Assembly: GCF_000981585.1 (NCBI RefSeq)
Contig: NZ_LN831776.1
Location: 6,245,187 to 6,309,186, forward strand
Origin: Paenibacillus riograndensis SBR5
Lineage (GTDB): Bacteria; Bacillota; Bacilli; Paenibacillales; Paenibacillaceae
DNA length: 64,000 nucleotides
Direction of reading: 5' to 3'
The translations under genes were made by a program, and so were the position numbers. The notes beneath the pieces were generated by a model. That model searched no databases. It saw nothing but the letters and a program-made list of their open reading frames with translations, and was not told the origin of the DNA. Shown piece after piece: positions 47,431 through 58,778 of this stretch (its first letter is position 1; every line of letters starts with the position of its first letter).

Positions 47431-48205
47431 CTTGTGTCCCTCCGAAATGGATTAAGCCTTTATAATTCTATCGTAAGAACACAACGTTTTATAAATAGTT
47501 CTTAACACCCCTCTCTGGCTGATTCTACATGACTAAAAGCGCATTTTGAAGAAAGCTTTCTTAAAGTTGGGATAATATGGATAACCCATTTCAATTGTTA
47601 AGGTTGAGGATAATATCTATGATCTTATATTGTACCGATACGTGCCCAATATTTAAATGTATGTCTCTCTAATACATGCTTCATTCCAGCTTTATCAACA
47701 AATATTTTCACATTGCCAAATTTTTCATGAATTGATTTAAAATTAGGAAGGGAATTCACCACTAGTTGCTTGTCCCGCTTGCTTATGATTCTTAGAATCG
47801 CTTAGGGATCCAACAAAATTAATTAAGTACATTGCTTATTTCCTAACGTTCTCATCAAACCACTTCTGTTTCTTGACATAGTTGATTGTATAGATAATAA
47901 ATTGGATAATTTTGAAGATCATTTTGTTTTTCATTTTCTGATTTTTGGAAATAATATCCTACTTCAATTTTATAATACAGCGCAGATAGAATGTATTTTT
48001 ATATGAAATGCAAAAAGCACCTGAACCTGTCTTTTAAAGGCAGTATTCAAGTGCTCTAAGGTTGCAAGTAGCCCGCGGCCCTACGCCGAGCCGTCTACTG
48101 TGTAGAGATAATGCCATAAAGCTCTACCAACGGTCAAGACTACCATTAAACCCGGCTGCGTATTCGTCCACGCGACTTTCTACGTTCTTTTGGCACTTCA
48201 TACTT
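47431..48205. other. AT-rich degraded stretch
   Basis: About 775 nt with low GC and no intact gene. It contains the toxin-like fragment at 47625-47801. An orphan minus-strand frame near 47872-47995 (reads VGYYFQKSENEKQNDLQNYP) has no start codon. An imperfect hairpin (AGCAC...GTGCT) is near 48012-48053, and GC-richer DNA of unknown origin follows at 48062-48195. The whole looks like decaying accessory DNA. Confidence 0.6.
47625..47801 (-). pseudogene. C-terminal fragment of a polymorphic-toxin-like protein
   Basis: A 58-codon frame with no start codon reads ...VNSLPNFKSIHEKFGNVKIF then VDKAGMKHVLERHTFKYWAR and a stop. The GMKHVLERH-x-x-KYW pattern resembles the ends of secreted nuclease-type polymorphic toxins of Firmicutes (a HILERHxxxYW motif). 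Family naming would need a profile search. No upstream toxin body remains. Confidence 0.4.
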
Positions 48206-48445
48206 TCAAAAATCCAACATTTCTATACGATATATAGTAAAAAAAGCATCTTCATTAAATGCAAATTTTCTTTCTTTAACCACATAGTCATCTTCAAATA
48301 ATTCTATAATATCACCCTTGGAGATTGTTGGGATCGGGATTTTGGTCTCTTGTTCAAAGATCAGAATATCACTTTCAAAATCAAAAAATCTTGTCAGAAA
48401 TACTTCTACAGGTGGAAATTTAGATTCATATTTTGAAATCGGCAT
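48206..48445 (-). CDS. Small acidic hypothetical protein
   Basis: 79 aa, MPISKYESKFPPVEVFLTRF onward, Phe/Glu/Asp-rich, predicted soluble, net acidic. AGGAG lies 9 nt before ATG 48445, which is a strong sign that it is a real gene. I do not recognise a family. Its size, acidity and location between two toxin-like fragments fit an orphan immunity protein, but this is inference only. Confidence 0.6.
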   Translation of the reverse strand: MPISKYESKFPPVEVFLTRFFDFESDILIFEQETKIPIPTISKGDIIELFEDDYVVKERKFAFNEDAFFTIYRIEMLDF

Positions 48446-48637
48446 GCTTTTATTCTCCTTTTATAAATTCAGAATTTTTAAAACTCGTGCCGTACATTCA
48501 TGTTTAGGCAAAAGTTCATACGTAACTTAAGAGGGTTAAATTCTTTTGGGCACAGCCGCCCGATTCTTTAGATCTGGGTGGGGACAATTATCAAAAAAAC
48601 CACATGGAGCTGTTACACTCGCATGTGGCTAATGATA

Positions 48638-48817
48638 CTATTTTTTAAAAGGAAGATGTGGACATTTTGTACAGCACTGATCTGCTTCTTCTTTGTTTAT
48701 TCCAAGTTCAGGCAGTATGTTGAAATTAGCAATCTTTGTTCTCTCATAATTAATATCCATGCAAAGACCTAGTTGAATAACCTTGTTCAATAAAGGACAA
48801 TAATAATCCTCTTCCAT
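48638..48817 (-). CDS. 59-residue Cys-rich protein, candidate immunity protein
   Basis: ATG 48817 starts 2 nt after the end of the toxin-like remnant upstream, with GGTGG about 10 nt before it. The product opens MEEDYYCPLLNKVIQLGLCM and ends NKEEADQCCTKCPHLPFKK, with five Cys (7, 19, 48, 49, 52) in a C-x11-C ... CC-x2-C pattern that could bind zinc. No homologue is named from memory with certainty. Tight placement behind the toxin end is how immunity genes lie in polymorphic toxin loci. No defect is visible, so it may still be expressed. Confidence 0.6.
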   Translation of the reverse strand: MEEDYYCPLLNKVIQLGLCMDINYERTKIANFNILPELGINKEEADQCCTKCPHLPFKK

Positions 48818-48819
48818 AT

Positions 48820-49373
48820 TTACTTCACCACCTTCAACAAAGCCTTAATAGCTTTATCAAAATTTTGCTTTCCATAAGTTGTTACAACCTTACCAGCTCC
48901 TATTGAGTACTACTACTGCGTCTTTTGAGAGATAAAAGTAAGTATCTGTAACCTCTTGTTCTAGTACCAGTAATGGCTTAGCAACTGTTTGTTCCATTAA
49001 TTCTTGGTTTACTCCACGTGCTGCTGCCCTTTTTAAAGCGTGGGATGAAATACTTGTAATAGTCTGCCCTGGTGCCTCCACAACCGTACCTAAACCCGAT
49101 ATTTCTGTTCCTATTGTTAACGTAGTTGTAGCCGTCAAAGAATAAATTCCGAATGCTAATACTGGAACTGTTAAAGCTTCTGTAACGAAATCCTCATGAA
49201 CTCCGCCTTTTCCTGTGGAAATGGATGTACCAGTCGAATAGTCAGTTCTTGCAATAACTTCAGCACCGTTTGCTACTCTTATTGCAATTGCTTTATCGTG
49301 TACTGCTTGCATAGCAGCAGTATTACCTGCTGCCTAAGCTTTATTAAATTCAGCCGTATACTTATCTATCAAT
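48820..49373 (-). pseudogene. C-terminal toxin-like domain remnant
   Basis: The longest intact piece is 140 codons (48890-49312). Reading further in both directions shows the original protein: upstream LIDKYTAEFNKA then an in-frame TAG (49335-49337), and downstream a frameshift near 48903-48908 after DAVVVL leads into GAGKVVTTYGKQNFDKAIKA and a TAA at 48820. The KAIAIRVANGAEV, ISTGKGGVHEDF and SSHALKRAAARGVNQELMEQ stretches look like C-terminal domains of secreted polymorphic toxins (DUF4258/BrnT-like fold suspected). Everything N-terminal is missing where an IS1182-like remnant begins. Confidence 0.55.
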
Positions 49374-49399
49374 CAACTTTTGGTCTGCTTTGCTCCAAT

Positions 49400-49926
49400 A
49401 TTTATCCTCAGCAATACGATGTCCTGATGGATCACTATAAATTCACCTGTCCGGCAAAGCACGAATTACAGTATAAGACGACCAACCGCGAGGGATACCG
49501 GCAGTACGCTTCTGATCCACAGCATTGTAAGAACTGCCCGTTATTAAACGAATGCACACGATCTCGCAACCACCGAAAGGTGGTGACCCGTTATGCCTGG
49601 GAGAACAGCAAAGAGTGGGTGCGAGGCAACCGGTTGAGTCGATCCGGGAAATATCTCTACCGAAAACGAAAATAAACGATTGAGCGAAGCTTCGCGGATG
49701 CCAAATATCTCCATGGGTTTCGCTATTGCCGTTTGCGCGGACTGCAAAACGTCAGGGAACAGGCCCTGTTGAGGGCAGCTGTGCAGAACATGAAGAAGAT
49801 GACGATCCACCTGGATCGCCTAGGAAAACGGGGGTAATCTCCCCTATTTCCGCTTTGAACCGCCCACTTAGAACATGAGAAACCCCGTACTTTGAAAAAA
49901 AAGTACAGGGTTTCTCGACAATCTGA
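49400..49926 (+). mobile_element. IS1182-like transposase 3' remnant
   Basis: The plus frame reads MDHYKFTCPAKHELQYKTTN, QYASDPQHCKNCPLLNECTR, then after an in-frame TAA (49673-49675) continues in the same frame with [20 protein letters not shown] and [15 protein letters not shown] to a stop at 49837. CPAKHELQ, CxxCPLxxxC and the [19 protein letters not shown] block are typical of the C-terminal half of IS1182-family DDE transposases. The 5' half is gone and the gene carries a nonsense codon. The probable right end is the GGTTTCTCGACAATCTGAG at 49908-49926. Confidence 0.85.
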
Positions 49927-49950
49927 GGACAGCCGATTGGCTGTCCTTTT
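49927..49950 (+). terminator. Short terminator-like hairpin
   Basis: GGACAGCC (49927-49934), GATT loop, GGCTGTCC (49939-49946), then TTTT. Oriented to stop plus-strand transcription coming from the IS remnant. Confidence 0.7.
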
Positions 49951-50058
49951 ATTCGTTATCCCCTACTAAATTAACGGTCAATTCCATTATCTAACCAAAT
50001 TGCACACCCGAAAAGGACCCCGTTATTAATGAAAGGATGGCTTTTATCTGTGCAAGCT

Positions 50059-53398
<3,340 letters not shown>

Positions 53399-53439
53399 TT
53401 GTGCTCGCTCCTTTAGATCTCATTCTGGTTATATGGTAT

Positions 53440-53528
53440 AAAAAAAGCCTGAATAGGCGATGAAGTACACTGAGTAACAGTACACTTATCACTTATCCAG
53501 GCTTTGCCCAATTGATGGTAACAACCCT
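53440..53528 (-). promoter_or_regulatory. RAT antiterminator and terminator before bglP
   Basis: On the minus strand a RAT sequence (53499-53528: GGGTTGTTACC...GGGCAAAGCCT) overlaps the 5' arm of a terminator whose 3' arm and T-run are at 53440-53455. LicT bound to RAT would block the terminator and allow bglP-bglA transcription. Confidence 0.88.
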
Positions 53529-53546
53529 GATCTTTATTGTAATTGG

Positions 53547-54383
53547 CTAATCTCTGCTGGTCACACGCCTAATATGGAGCATAAAATAGACCATTTCGCC
53601 TTCGGTTGTCTCAACTTGATACTCTTCCCGTAAATAGGCTCTTACCTTCTCACTGCAGGCAAAAGCTTCAGGATACTTGAGAACGACTTGCTTGTAAAGC
53701 TCATCATCCTCAGAAGGAATCGATTCATGACGCATAGCACGATAGGAAAAATATTTCAAATGGGTCAAAAAGCGGCTGTAATTCAGTGAATTCTCATCCA
53801 GCTCAATCCCATAGTGAAGTGTTACTATATTAAGAATGCCCTGAACCATCTGGGTAACCAGCAAGGTCTGTTCCATTTCCTGACCATCCTGCTGACCATT
53901 TACGAAATGCATTGCGATAAAGGCAGCTTCGTCTACAGGCAGTTTAAGACCGGTTTCCTTTTCAATTAAATGTAATGCATGCGTTGCCGTGTGATATTCC
54001 TTCGGATAGAACTTCTGTATCTCCCATAGCAGCGCATTTTTAAGATTCAACCCCTGTGTGGAGCGCGTAATTGCGTAGCTGATATGATCTGTCAGAGCCA
54101 GGTAGATATTATTACTAAAGGATGTGCCTAGATCTTTTGCTGCATAACGGATAATTTGATCTGTTAATTCTAAATGCTTTGGAGGAATCTCACTCAGTAA
54201 TGTAGATAGCCGCTCAGATAATTCCTTAGTCTCCATCACGAAGGTCTTCTCAATTCTTGATGGATCTATATCTTCACCTGGATTTTTCTGATAGGCTAGT
54301 CCCTTTCCAATAACAATGATCTCAGATCGATTATGACCTTCAACCAGTGCAACATTATTGTTAAAAACTTTTTTTATCCTCAT
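53547..54383 (-). CDS. licT: Transcription antiterminator LicT (BglG family)
   Basis: 278 aa: the N-terminal RNA-binding CAT domain (MRIKKVFNNNVALVEGHNRS, ending near 55) and two PRD domains with conserved His residues (LTDHISYAI, TATHAL, VTLHYGIEL, FMLHIRRV). BglP phosphorylates PRD1 to inactivate it without substrate; HPr phosphorylates PRD2 to activate it when glucose is low. ATG 54383 with GTGGG upstream; a GTG at 54395 lacks a ribosome site. RAT elements lie before licT, before bglP and before the plus-strand gene at 54785. Confidence 0.94.
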   Translation of the reverse strand: MRIKKVFNNNVALVEGHNRSEIIVIGKGLAYQKNPGEDIDPSRIEKTFVMETKELSERLSTLLSEIPPKHLELTDQIIRYAAKDLGTSFSNNIYLALTDHISYAITRSTQGLNLKNALLWEIQKFYPKEYHTATHALHLIEKETGLKLPVDEAAFIAMHFVNGQQDGQEMEQTLLVTQMVQGILNIVTLHYGIELDENSLNYSRFLTHLKYFSYRAMRHESIPSEDDELYKQVVLKYPEAFACSEKVRAYLREEYQVETTEGEMVYFMLHIRRVTSRD

Positions 54384-54412
54384 GAGTTCGCCCACTTTTT
54401 ATTTTTTACTAA

Positions 54413-54496
54413 CAAAATAAGCCTAAACTAATCCAAAACTAAATATAATTTAGCGCGGATTTGTTTAGGCTTTGCCTGCAATGCAGTAACAACCCT
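54413..54496 (-). promoter_or_regulatory. RAT antiterminator and terminator before licT
   Basis: RAT at 54464-54496 (GGGTTGTTACTGC...GGCAAAGCCTAAA) overlaps a stem AAAGCCTAAAC / GTTTAGGCTT whose 3' side is at 54419-54428, ending TTATTTTG. licT therefore appears to control its own read-through. Confidence 0.88.
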
Positions 54497-54514
54497 AATA
54501 TTGATTGTAAATTC

Positions 54515-54543
54515 ATTATATAAGATGGAGATAACGTTTTCAA
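54515..54543 (-). promoter_or_regulatory. licT promoter with overlapping cre-like site
   Basis: TTGAAA (54538-54543) and TATAAT (54515-54520), 17-nt spacer. The cre-like TTGAAAACGTTATCT (54529-54543) fits the TGWAANCGNTNWCW CcpA consensus and covers the -35 box, so CcpA would repress the unit in glucose. Confidence 0.8.
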
Positions 54544-54590
54544 CAAAAAAATAATGCTAAAATATGTATATATATTCAAGCAAAAAAATA

Positions 54591-54619
54591 TTGACTTTTA
54601 CAATTTTCGTATTTATGAT
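54591..54619 (+). promoter_or_regulatory. Promoter of the SLH esterase gene
   Basis: TTGACT (54591-54596), 17-nt spacer, TATGAT (54614-54619) on the plus strand, just upstream of the third RAT. Confidence 0.75.
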
Positions 54620-54639
54620 TTCTCATGTAGATACGATGT

Positions 54640-54722
54640 GGATTGTAACCGTTTAACCGGGCAAAACCTAAATCGAATCAGACATTGGATTTCCCATGTC
54701 GGTTCGAGTTAGGTTTTTTTTT
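54640..54722 (+). promoter_or_regulatory. RAT antiterminator and terminator before the SLH esterase
   Basis: GGATTGTAACCGTTTAACCGG (first part of 54640-54670) continuing GCAAAACCTA is a RAT match. It overlaps AACCTAAaTCGAA...GACAT (54665-54684), which pairs with ATGTCGGTTCGAGTTAGGTT (54696-54715) followed by TTTTTT. This links the divergent gene to LicT. Confidence 0.85.
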
Positions 54723-54784
54723 AAGCGGCTTAATCCGACTCGCTATGTAAAACATAACAAAATTTATAACTGGAGGTACGTAGG

Positions 54785-56434
54785 ATGAAATTGAAAAAGG
54801 GTACAGGTCTGATGCTAACGTTAGTATTATCGATCGGCACCATACTGACCGGTGGGCTGCCTGCGAAAGCCGAAGCGGCTTCACCTGCGCAAATTACGGC
54901 AAACACGTATATCGGCGATACGGGAAGGATGGTTGAATCGTTTGATCTAAAAGTAAGCAACGCGAGTGAATATGCCGATTTGAAAGCAACCGATTTTGAG
55001 ATTACCGGCAACTACGACGGATATCCGGTGAACGAGAAAAACGAAACAGTGCAAGAGGATTATACGGATGACGGGGTTGAATTGAGCTGGCATGAAAACG
55101 TTTTATCACTTAAAGTAAAGGCGTTTAAATATCCAGGGGGACCGAAGTCCGAGTTTGCCGTGACGAACGGACGTTACCCGGAGCTGTCGTTTAATCAGGC
55201 AGCCGTAACGGCGTTGAAAACGCGTACGGTCGACGATTTTGTCGCAGGGAAATATACGGGCACTAACGGGGAAAAGTTGAACTATCGGTTAAAATTGACC
55301 GATTCTGCGGCCCCGCAACCTCTGATTGTATGGCTGCACGGCGGCGGGGAGGTCGGTACGGACAATCTGAAACAGCTTACCGAGAACAAAGGCGCGGTTG
55401 CCTGGATAGACTCGGGTTACGATACTTCCGTACTGGCCGTACAGTTTCCCAAAAACTACGGCTGGAAAATCTATAACAATCCCGAAGAACTTTCGCTGAT
55501 GCGGGATTATTTCGAGGTGCAAGCGGAGCTAATCGGGGAGCTTGTCGATTCCGGCAAGGTGGACCCGAACCGGATTTATGTCGTAGGCGTGTCCAGCGGG
55601 GGAGGCGGCGCGCTTCGATTCCTGATGCAGTATCCCGGGCTGTTCGCCGGCTCCATTGTCATTTCGGCGAAAGACGCTGTAGCCGATTACACCGGTTCCG
55701 TGGATACGTTTAAGCGGGAACTGAAGGATCTGACGGATGTGCCGGTATGGCTCGTGCATGCACAAAATGACCCGATCACGGATAGCCGGACGAGTACGCT
55801 GGCGTATGAGGCATTGACCGGATTGGGCAACAAGCAGGCCAAGCTGAGCATTTATGACGATGCGTTTATGGCCTCTCAACAGTTGTATGGAGATTTTAGA
55901 CACTGTTCTTGGGTAACCGTATTTAACGATAAGAACATGTTGGCTTGGTTGTTTGAGCAGAAAAAAACAGCTGACACACCGGTCTCGCTGCAGCAGGATG
56001 CTCAAGTGACACGCGCGGAGTTGGCCGCGTTATTGGCGGACCGGCTGAACCTTGCCGAGGTGATCGGCACCGATATTTATACGGATACTGATAATTCGCC
56101 TCAGGATCTGGCTATTCGTCAGAATACGACGGCCGGGATCATGAAAGGCATCGGCGGCAGCCGGTTTGCCCCAAAATTGGCCGTGACGCGGGCGCAGCTC
56201 GCGGCGATCGCCGATAATATCGTGCGGAATGCGGGACTGGAGCATGCCTCCTCTTCAGCCAGCGCGGCAAAGTTCAGCGACGTGCCAATCGGGCATTGGG
56301 CTTCCGAAGCGATTGCGCGTTCCGTTGCGGCTGGAATCCTGAAGGGTGATTCCGCAACCCGCTTTGCGCCGAATCGGTTCGTAACCGGGGCGGAAGCAAC
56401 CAAGTTTGCGGAAATGCTGGCTACTATGAGATAA
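54785..56434 (+). CDS. Secreted alpha/beta-hydrolase esterase with SLH domains
   Basis: 549 aa. Signal peptide about 1-31 (cleaved near AEAAS). An Ig-like or carbohydrate-binding beta part spans 35-140, then an esterase domain: PLIVWLHGGGEVGTDN, nucleophile Ser in YVVGVSSGGGGALRF, HAQNDPITDS (acid region) and FRHCSWVTVF (His). Two SLH repeats follow (VTRAELAALLADRLNLAE; SDVPIGHWASEAIARSVAAG), anchoring it to the wall polymer. GGAGG lies before ATG 54785. RAT control suggests it helps use plant or fungal glucan-linked esters. Confidence 0.82.
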   Translation: MKLKKGTGLMLTLVLSIGTILTGGLPAKAEAASPAQITANTYIGDTGRMVESFDLKVSNASEYADLKATDFEITGNYDGYPVNEKNETVQEDYTDDGVELSWHENVLSLKVKAFKYPGGPKSEFAVTNGRYPELSFNQAAVTALKTRTVDDFVAGKYTGTNGEKLNYRLKLTDSAAPQPLIVWLHGGGEVGTDNLKQLTENKGAVAWIDSGYDTSVLAVQFPKNYGWKIYNNPEELSLMRDYFEVQAELIGELVDSGKVDPNRIYVVGVSSGGGGALRFLMQYPGLFAGSIVISAKDAVADYTGSVDTFKRELKDLTDVPVWLVHAQNDPITDSRTSTLAYEALTGLGNKQAKLSIYDDAFMASQQLYGDFRHCSWVTVFNDKNMLAWLFEQKKTADTPVSLQQDAQVTRAELAALLADRLNLAEVIGTDIYTDTDNSPQDLAIRQNTTAGIMKGIGGSRFAPKLAVTRAQLAAIADNIVRNAGLEHASSSASAAKFSDVPIGHWASEAIARSVAAGILKGDSATRFAPNRFVTGAEATKFAEMLATMR

Positions 56435-56464
56435 GTAAAATGTAATTATACAATTGAAGCTTGC

Positions 56465-56492
56465 AAAAAACCTGCACAATTGCAGGTTTTTT
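56465..56492. terminator. Terminator between the esterase and padR genes
   Basis: AAAAAACCTGCA (56465-56476), CAAT, TGCAGGTTTTTT (56481-56492). The symmetric A/T tracts suit termination from both strands: esterase on plus, padR on minus. Confidence 0.88.
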
Positions 56493-56541
56493 GTTTTGCT
56501 AAATTCCCGCATGTATTTGGTTTTACTTGCGCTTCGCTAAG

Positions 56542-57072
56542 TTATTCCATACCCGAAGCCGTCCCCTGGACTTCATCGATCAATTGCTTCACCCATGCCC
56601 ATTCATGTTCGGTTTGCGTTTTTTTGAAACGAATGACTTCCGTTATGAACCGATTTCTCGACTGGCCAAGATCGTATTGGCGGCTGTGCTTTAGCTCCTC
56701 TTCCAACACGCTCAGCCGCTTTTGCAAAATGTCAAGCTGCAATTCGGGCTCCAAGCGGTCGAACAGCGCGACGCGAACCAGGAACTCCATTGGATTGGCG
56801 GCCGCTTTCCGCGGAAAGTCGCGAATGAGCTCAATAAAAACTTCTTCTCCCGTGTCCGTCAACAGATAGACATGGCGGTCGGGCTTACCGTCCACTTTCT
56901 CAACCTCTTTCGTCATAGCCCCCATTTCCTGAAACCGCCGCAACGCAGGGTACAATAAATTGTTATTGATCTCGAACGATTCCCCCAGCGCTTCCTGAAT
57001 ATTTTTTTTGATTTCATAACCGTGCTTAGGCCCTTTTAAAAGCTGCCCCAAAATCAAAATATCTGCATACAT
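56542..57072 (-). CDS. PadR-family transcriptional regulator
   Basis: 176 aa. The N-terminal winged helix reads ADILILGQLLKGPKHGYEIKK, NNNLLYPALRRFQEMGAM and GKPDRHVYLLTDTGEE, the PadR pattern. The C-terminal half is a coiled-coil dimerisation region (about 90-176). ATG 57072 has AAAGGTG 6 nt upstream; a GTG at 57081 is less good. It is divergent from the P450 gene with about 150 nt between them, so it likely represses that gene. PadR factors often respond to aromatic or lipophilic compounds. Confidence 0.9.
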   Translation of the reverse strand: MYADILILGQLLKGPKHGYEIKKNIQEALGESFEINNNLLYPALRRFQEMGAMTKEVEKVDGKPDRHVYLLTDTGEEVFIELIRDFPRKAAANPMEFLVRVALFDRLEPELQLDILQKRLSVLEEELKHSRQYDLGQSRNRFITEVIRFKKTQTEHEWAWVKQLIDEVQGTASGME

Positions 57073-57220
57073 TAAAATCACCTTTCTGTGAATTTTTTGT
57101 GAATAGTTTCAATTTAATTTACTTAATTTGTATTTTGTGTGTTAAAATTTCTTATAGGTTAATTTAACATAAGTTATTTTAATTTAGAAGCACTCAAAAT
57201 CATTCCGTATGGGAGGGAAC

Positions 57221-58441
57221 ATGATGAACGCATATCGCCAAGTGATCTTGCTGAACGAAATTTCGAAGCTTGCAACAAAACAAGCGCAATGGGAACCGTA
57301 TGCCTGGTACAAGGACATGAGGGACCGTAATCCCGTCTACTACGATGCCGAGCAGGATGTTTGGAACGTATTTTCATATGACCACGTCAAGCGCGTGCTG
57401 TTCGACCATGAGTTGTTCTCCAACAAAAAGGAACGAAGCCTGATTCCGACTCCCATCCAATTGGATAACCGGAGTAACGTCAATCTCGTCGATCCGCCGG
57501 AACACCGCAAACGGCGCGCGCTCCTCACCCAGGCTTTTACACCCCGCAGCCTAAAAGAATGGGAGCCCCGGATCCAGGAGATCGTCGACGAACTGATCAC
57601 AAATATGGAAGGCGCTCCGGTCATCGATATCGTGCAAAAGCTGGCGATTCCGTTACCGGTTACCGTCATCGCGGACCTGCTTGGGGTCCCTTCCCGGGCT
57701 CGCGGGCAGATCAAAGCATGGTCCGACATCCTTTTTCTCCCTTATAATAAGAAAGCATACACCGACATCGAACAGCAAAAGGGCCGGGCCATGAAAGAGT
57801 TCGCCGAGTTTTTGTATCCCATCGTTTTGGAGAAACGGAAGCACCCGGCGGATGACATCATCTCCGACCTGACCCAAGCCGAACTGGAGGGCGAGAAGCT
57901 GACGGACGAAGAAGTAGTCAGGTCAGCCATAGGGCTGCTCGGAGCAGGCAACGAAACAACGACGACGCTGATCTCCAACATTTTCTATTGCATGCTGTTC
58001 GATCAACCGGGTGTTTATCAAGAGCTAAGAGCCGATTTGAGCTTGGTTCCCAAGCTGATCGAGGAAGTGCTGCGTTTCCGCTTCGGGGCGACGATTGATC
58101 GGAAGGTAGCCCAGGACACCAACGTCTTCGGGCCCGAGATGAAAGCGGGGCAAGTCGTTGTGGCCTGGATTGGCGCCGCCAACCGGGACGAGTCGCACTT
58201 TACCCGCGCAGACGTATTCGATATCCATCGTCCCGGCAATCAGCAGCATATGACCTTTGGAGCTGGTCCGCATTTCTGCCTGGGCGCCCCGCTCGCGCGG
58301 TTGGAAGCGAATATGGCACTAGCCTCGTTTGTTAGACGATTCCCTGATATTCAACAGACAGATGGGTTCAACCTTGACGAGCATTTGACCGCTTCGGCCA
58401 CGGGTCAGTCCTTGAAGAGTCTTACTATTGGGACAGCATAA
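57221..58441 (+). CDS. Cytochrome P450 monooxygenase
   Basis: 406 aa. I-helix oxygen-binding GLLGAGNETTTTLISNI, K-helix EEVLRF (ExxR), and heme-thiolate loop FGAGPHFCLGAPLARLEANMA with its Cys ligand. Class I bacterial size, probably needing a separate ferredoxin and reductase. Two adjacent ATG codons (57221 and 57224) follow GGGAGGG; either can be used. Substrate is unknown; the divergent PadR regulator suggests drug-like or phenolic effector. No ferredoxin gene is adjacent. Confidence 0.93.
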   Translation: MMNAYRQVILLNEISKLATKQAQWEPYAWYKDMRDRNPVYYDAEQDVWNVFSYDHVKRVLFDHELFSNKKERSLIPTPIQLDNRSNVNLVDPPEHRKRRALLTQAFTPRSLKEWEPRIQEIVDELITNMEGAPVIDIVQKLAIPLPVTVIADLLGVPSRARGQIKAWSDILFLPYNKKAYTDIEQQKGRAMKEFAEFLYPIVLEKRKHPADDIISDLTQAELEGEKLTDEEVVRSAIGLLGAGNETTTTLISNIFYCMLFDQPGVYQELRADLSLVPKLIEEVLRFRFGATIDRKVAQDTNVFGPEMKAGQVVVAWIGAANRDESHFTRADVFDIHRPGNQQHMTFGAGPHFCLGAPLARLEANMALASFVRRFPDIQQTDGFNLDEHLTASATGQSLKSLTIGTA

Positions 58442-58466
58442 AACAAATTGCGCTTCAATTGATTAC

Positions 58467-58528
58467 AAAAGCCGCCAGGGGCTATCCCAAAGTCATTGGT
58501 AAGGGACAGTCTCTGGCGGCTTTTGTTT
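58467..58528 (+). terminator. Terminator after the P450 gene
   Basis: AAAAGCCGCCAG (58467-58478) pairs with CTGGCGGCTTTT (58513-58524), with TCCC/GGGA inside, then GTTT. Confidence 0.85.
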
Positions 58529-58605
58529 CGGATTATGTATATGCGCTGCCGTGGCATCCCGATCATAAAATCATATCATTGAGGAAACAAATATTATGGT
58601 AGAAC

Positions 58606-58639
58606 AAAATGGCTACGCCGACCTTCATGCAACGTAGCC
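58606..58639 (-). terminator. Probable terminator after the acyl-esterase gene
   Basis: GGCTACG (58611-58617) pairs with CGTAGCC (58633-58639); the minus strand continues ATTTTG. Confidence 0.55.
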
Positions 58640-58696
58640 GCTTTAAATTTCAGTTTAGCGTTGCCCGGAGGCTCCTTTATGGATCCTTCAGTAATT

Positions 58697-58778
58697 CCAA
58701 GTGGAAAAAGGTTAACTAATTCAGCTCATTTCGCTCTTGACGAAGGAATATGACCCAATTAAGTTTCCTTTTGGCTAG
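58697..58778. repeat. AAGTGGAAAAAG palindromic element, short copy
   Basis: CCAAGTGGAAAAAGGTTAAC at 58698-58717 and AATTAAGTTTCCTTTTGGCT near 58757-58776 form imperfect inverted ends about 80 nt apart. It belongs with the family at 29782 and 40149 and touches the stop codon of the esterase gene. Confidence 0.6.

Noticed and set aside
48062..48301. 79-codon plus-strand frame as a gene
   Set aside because: Overlaps the better-supported minus-strand ORF at 48206-48445 and lacks a ribosome site and family features.
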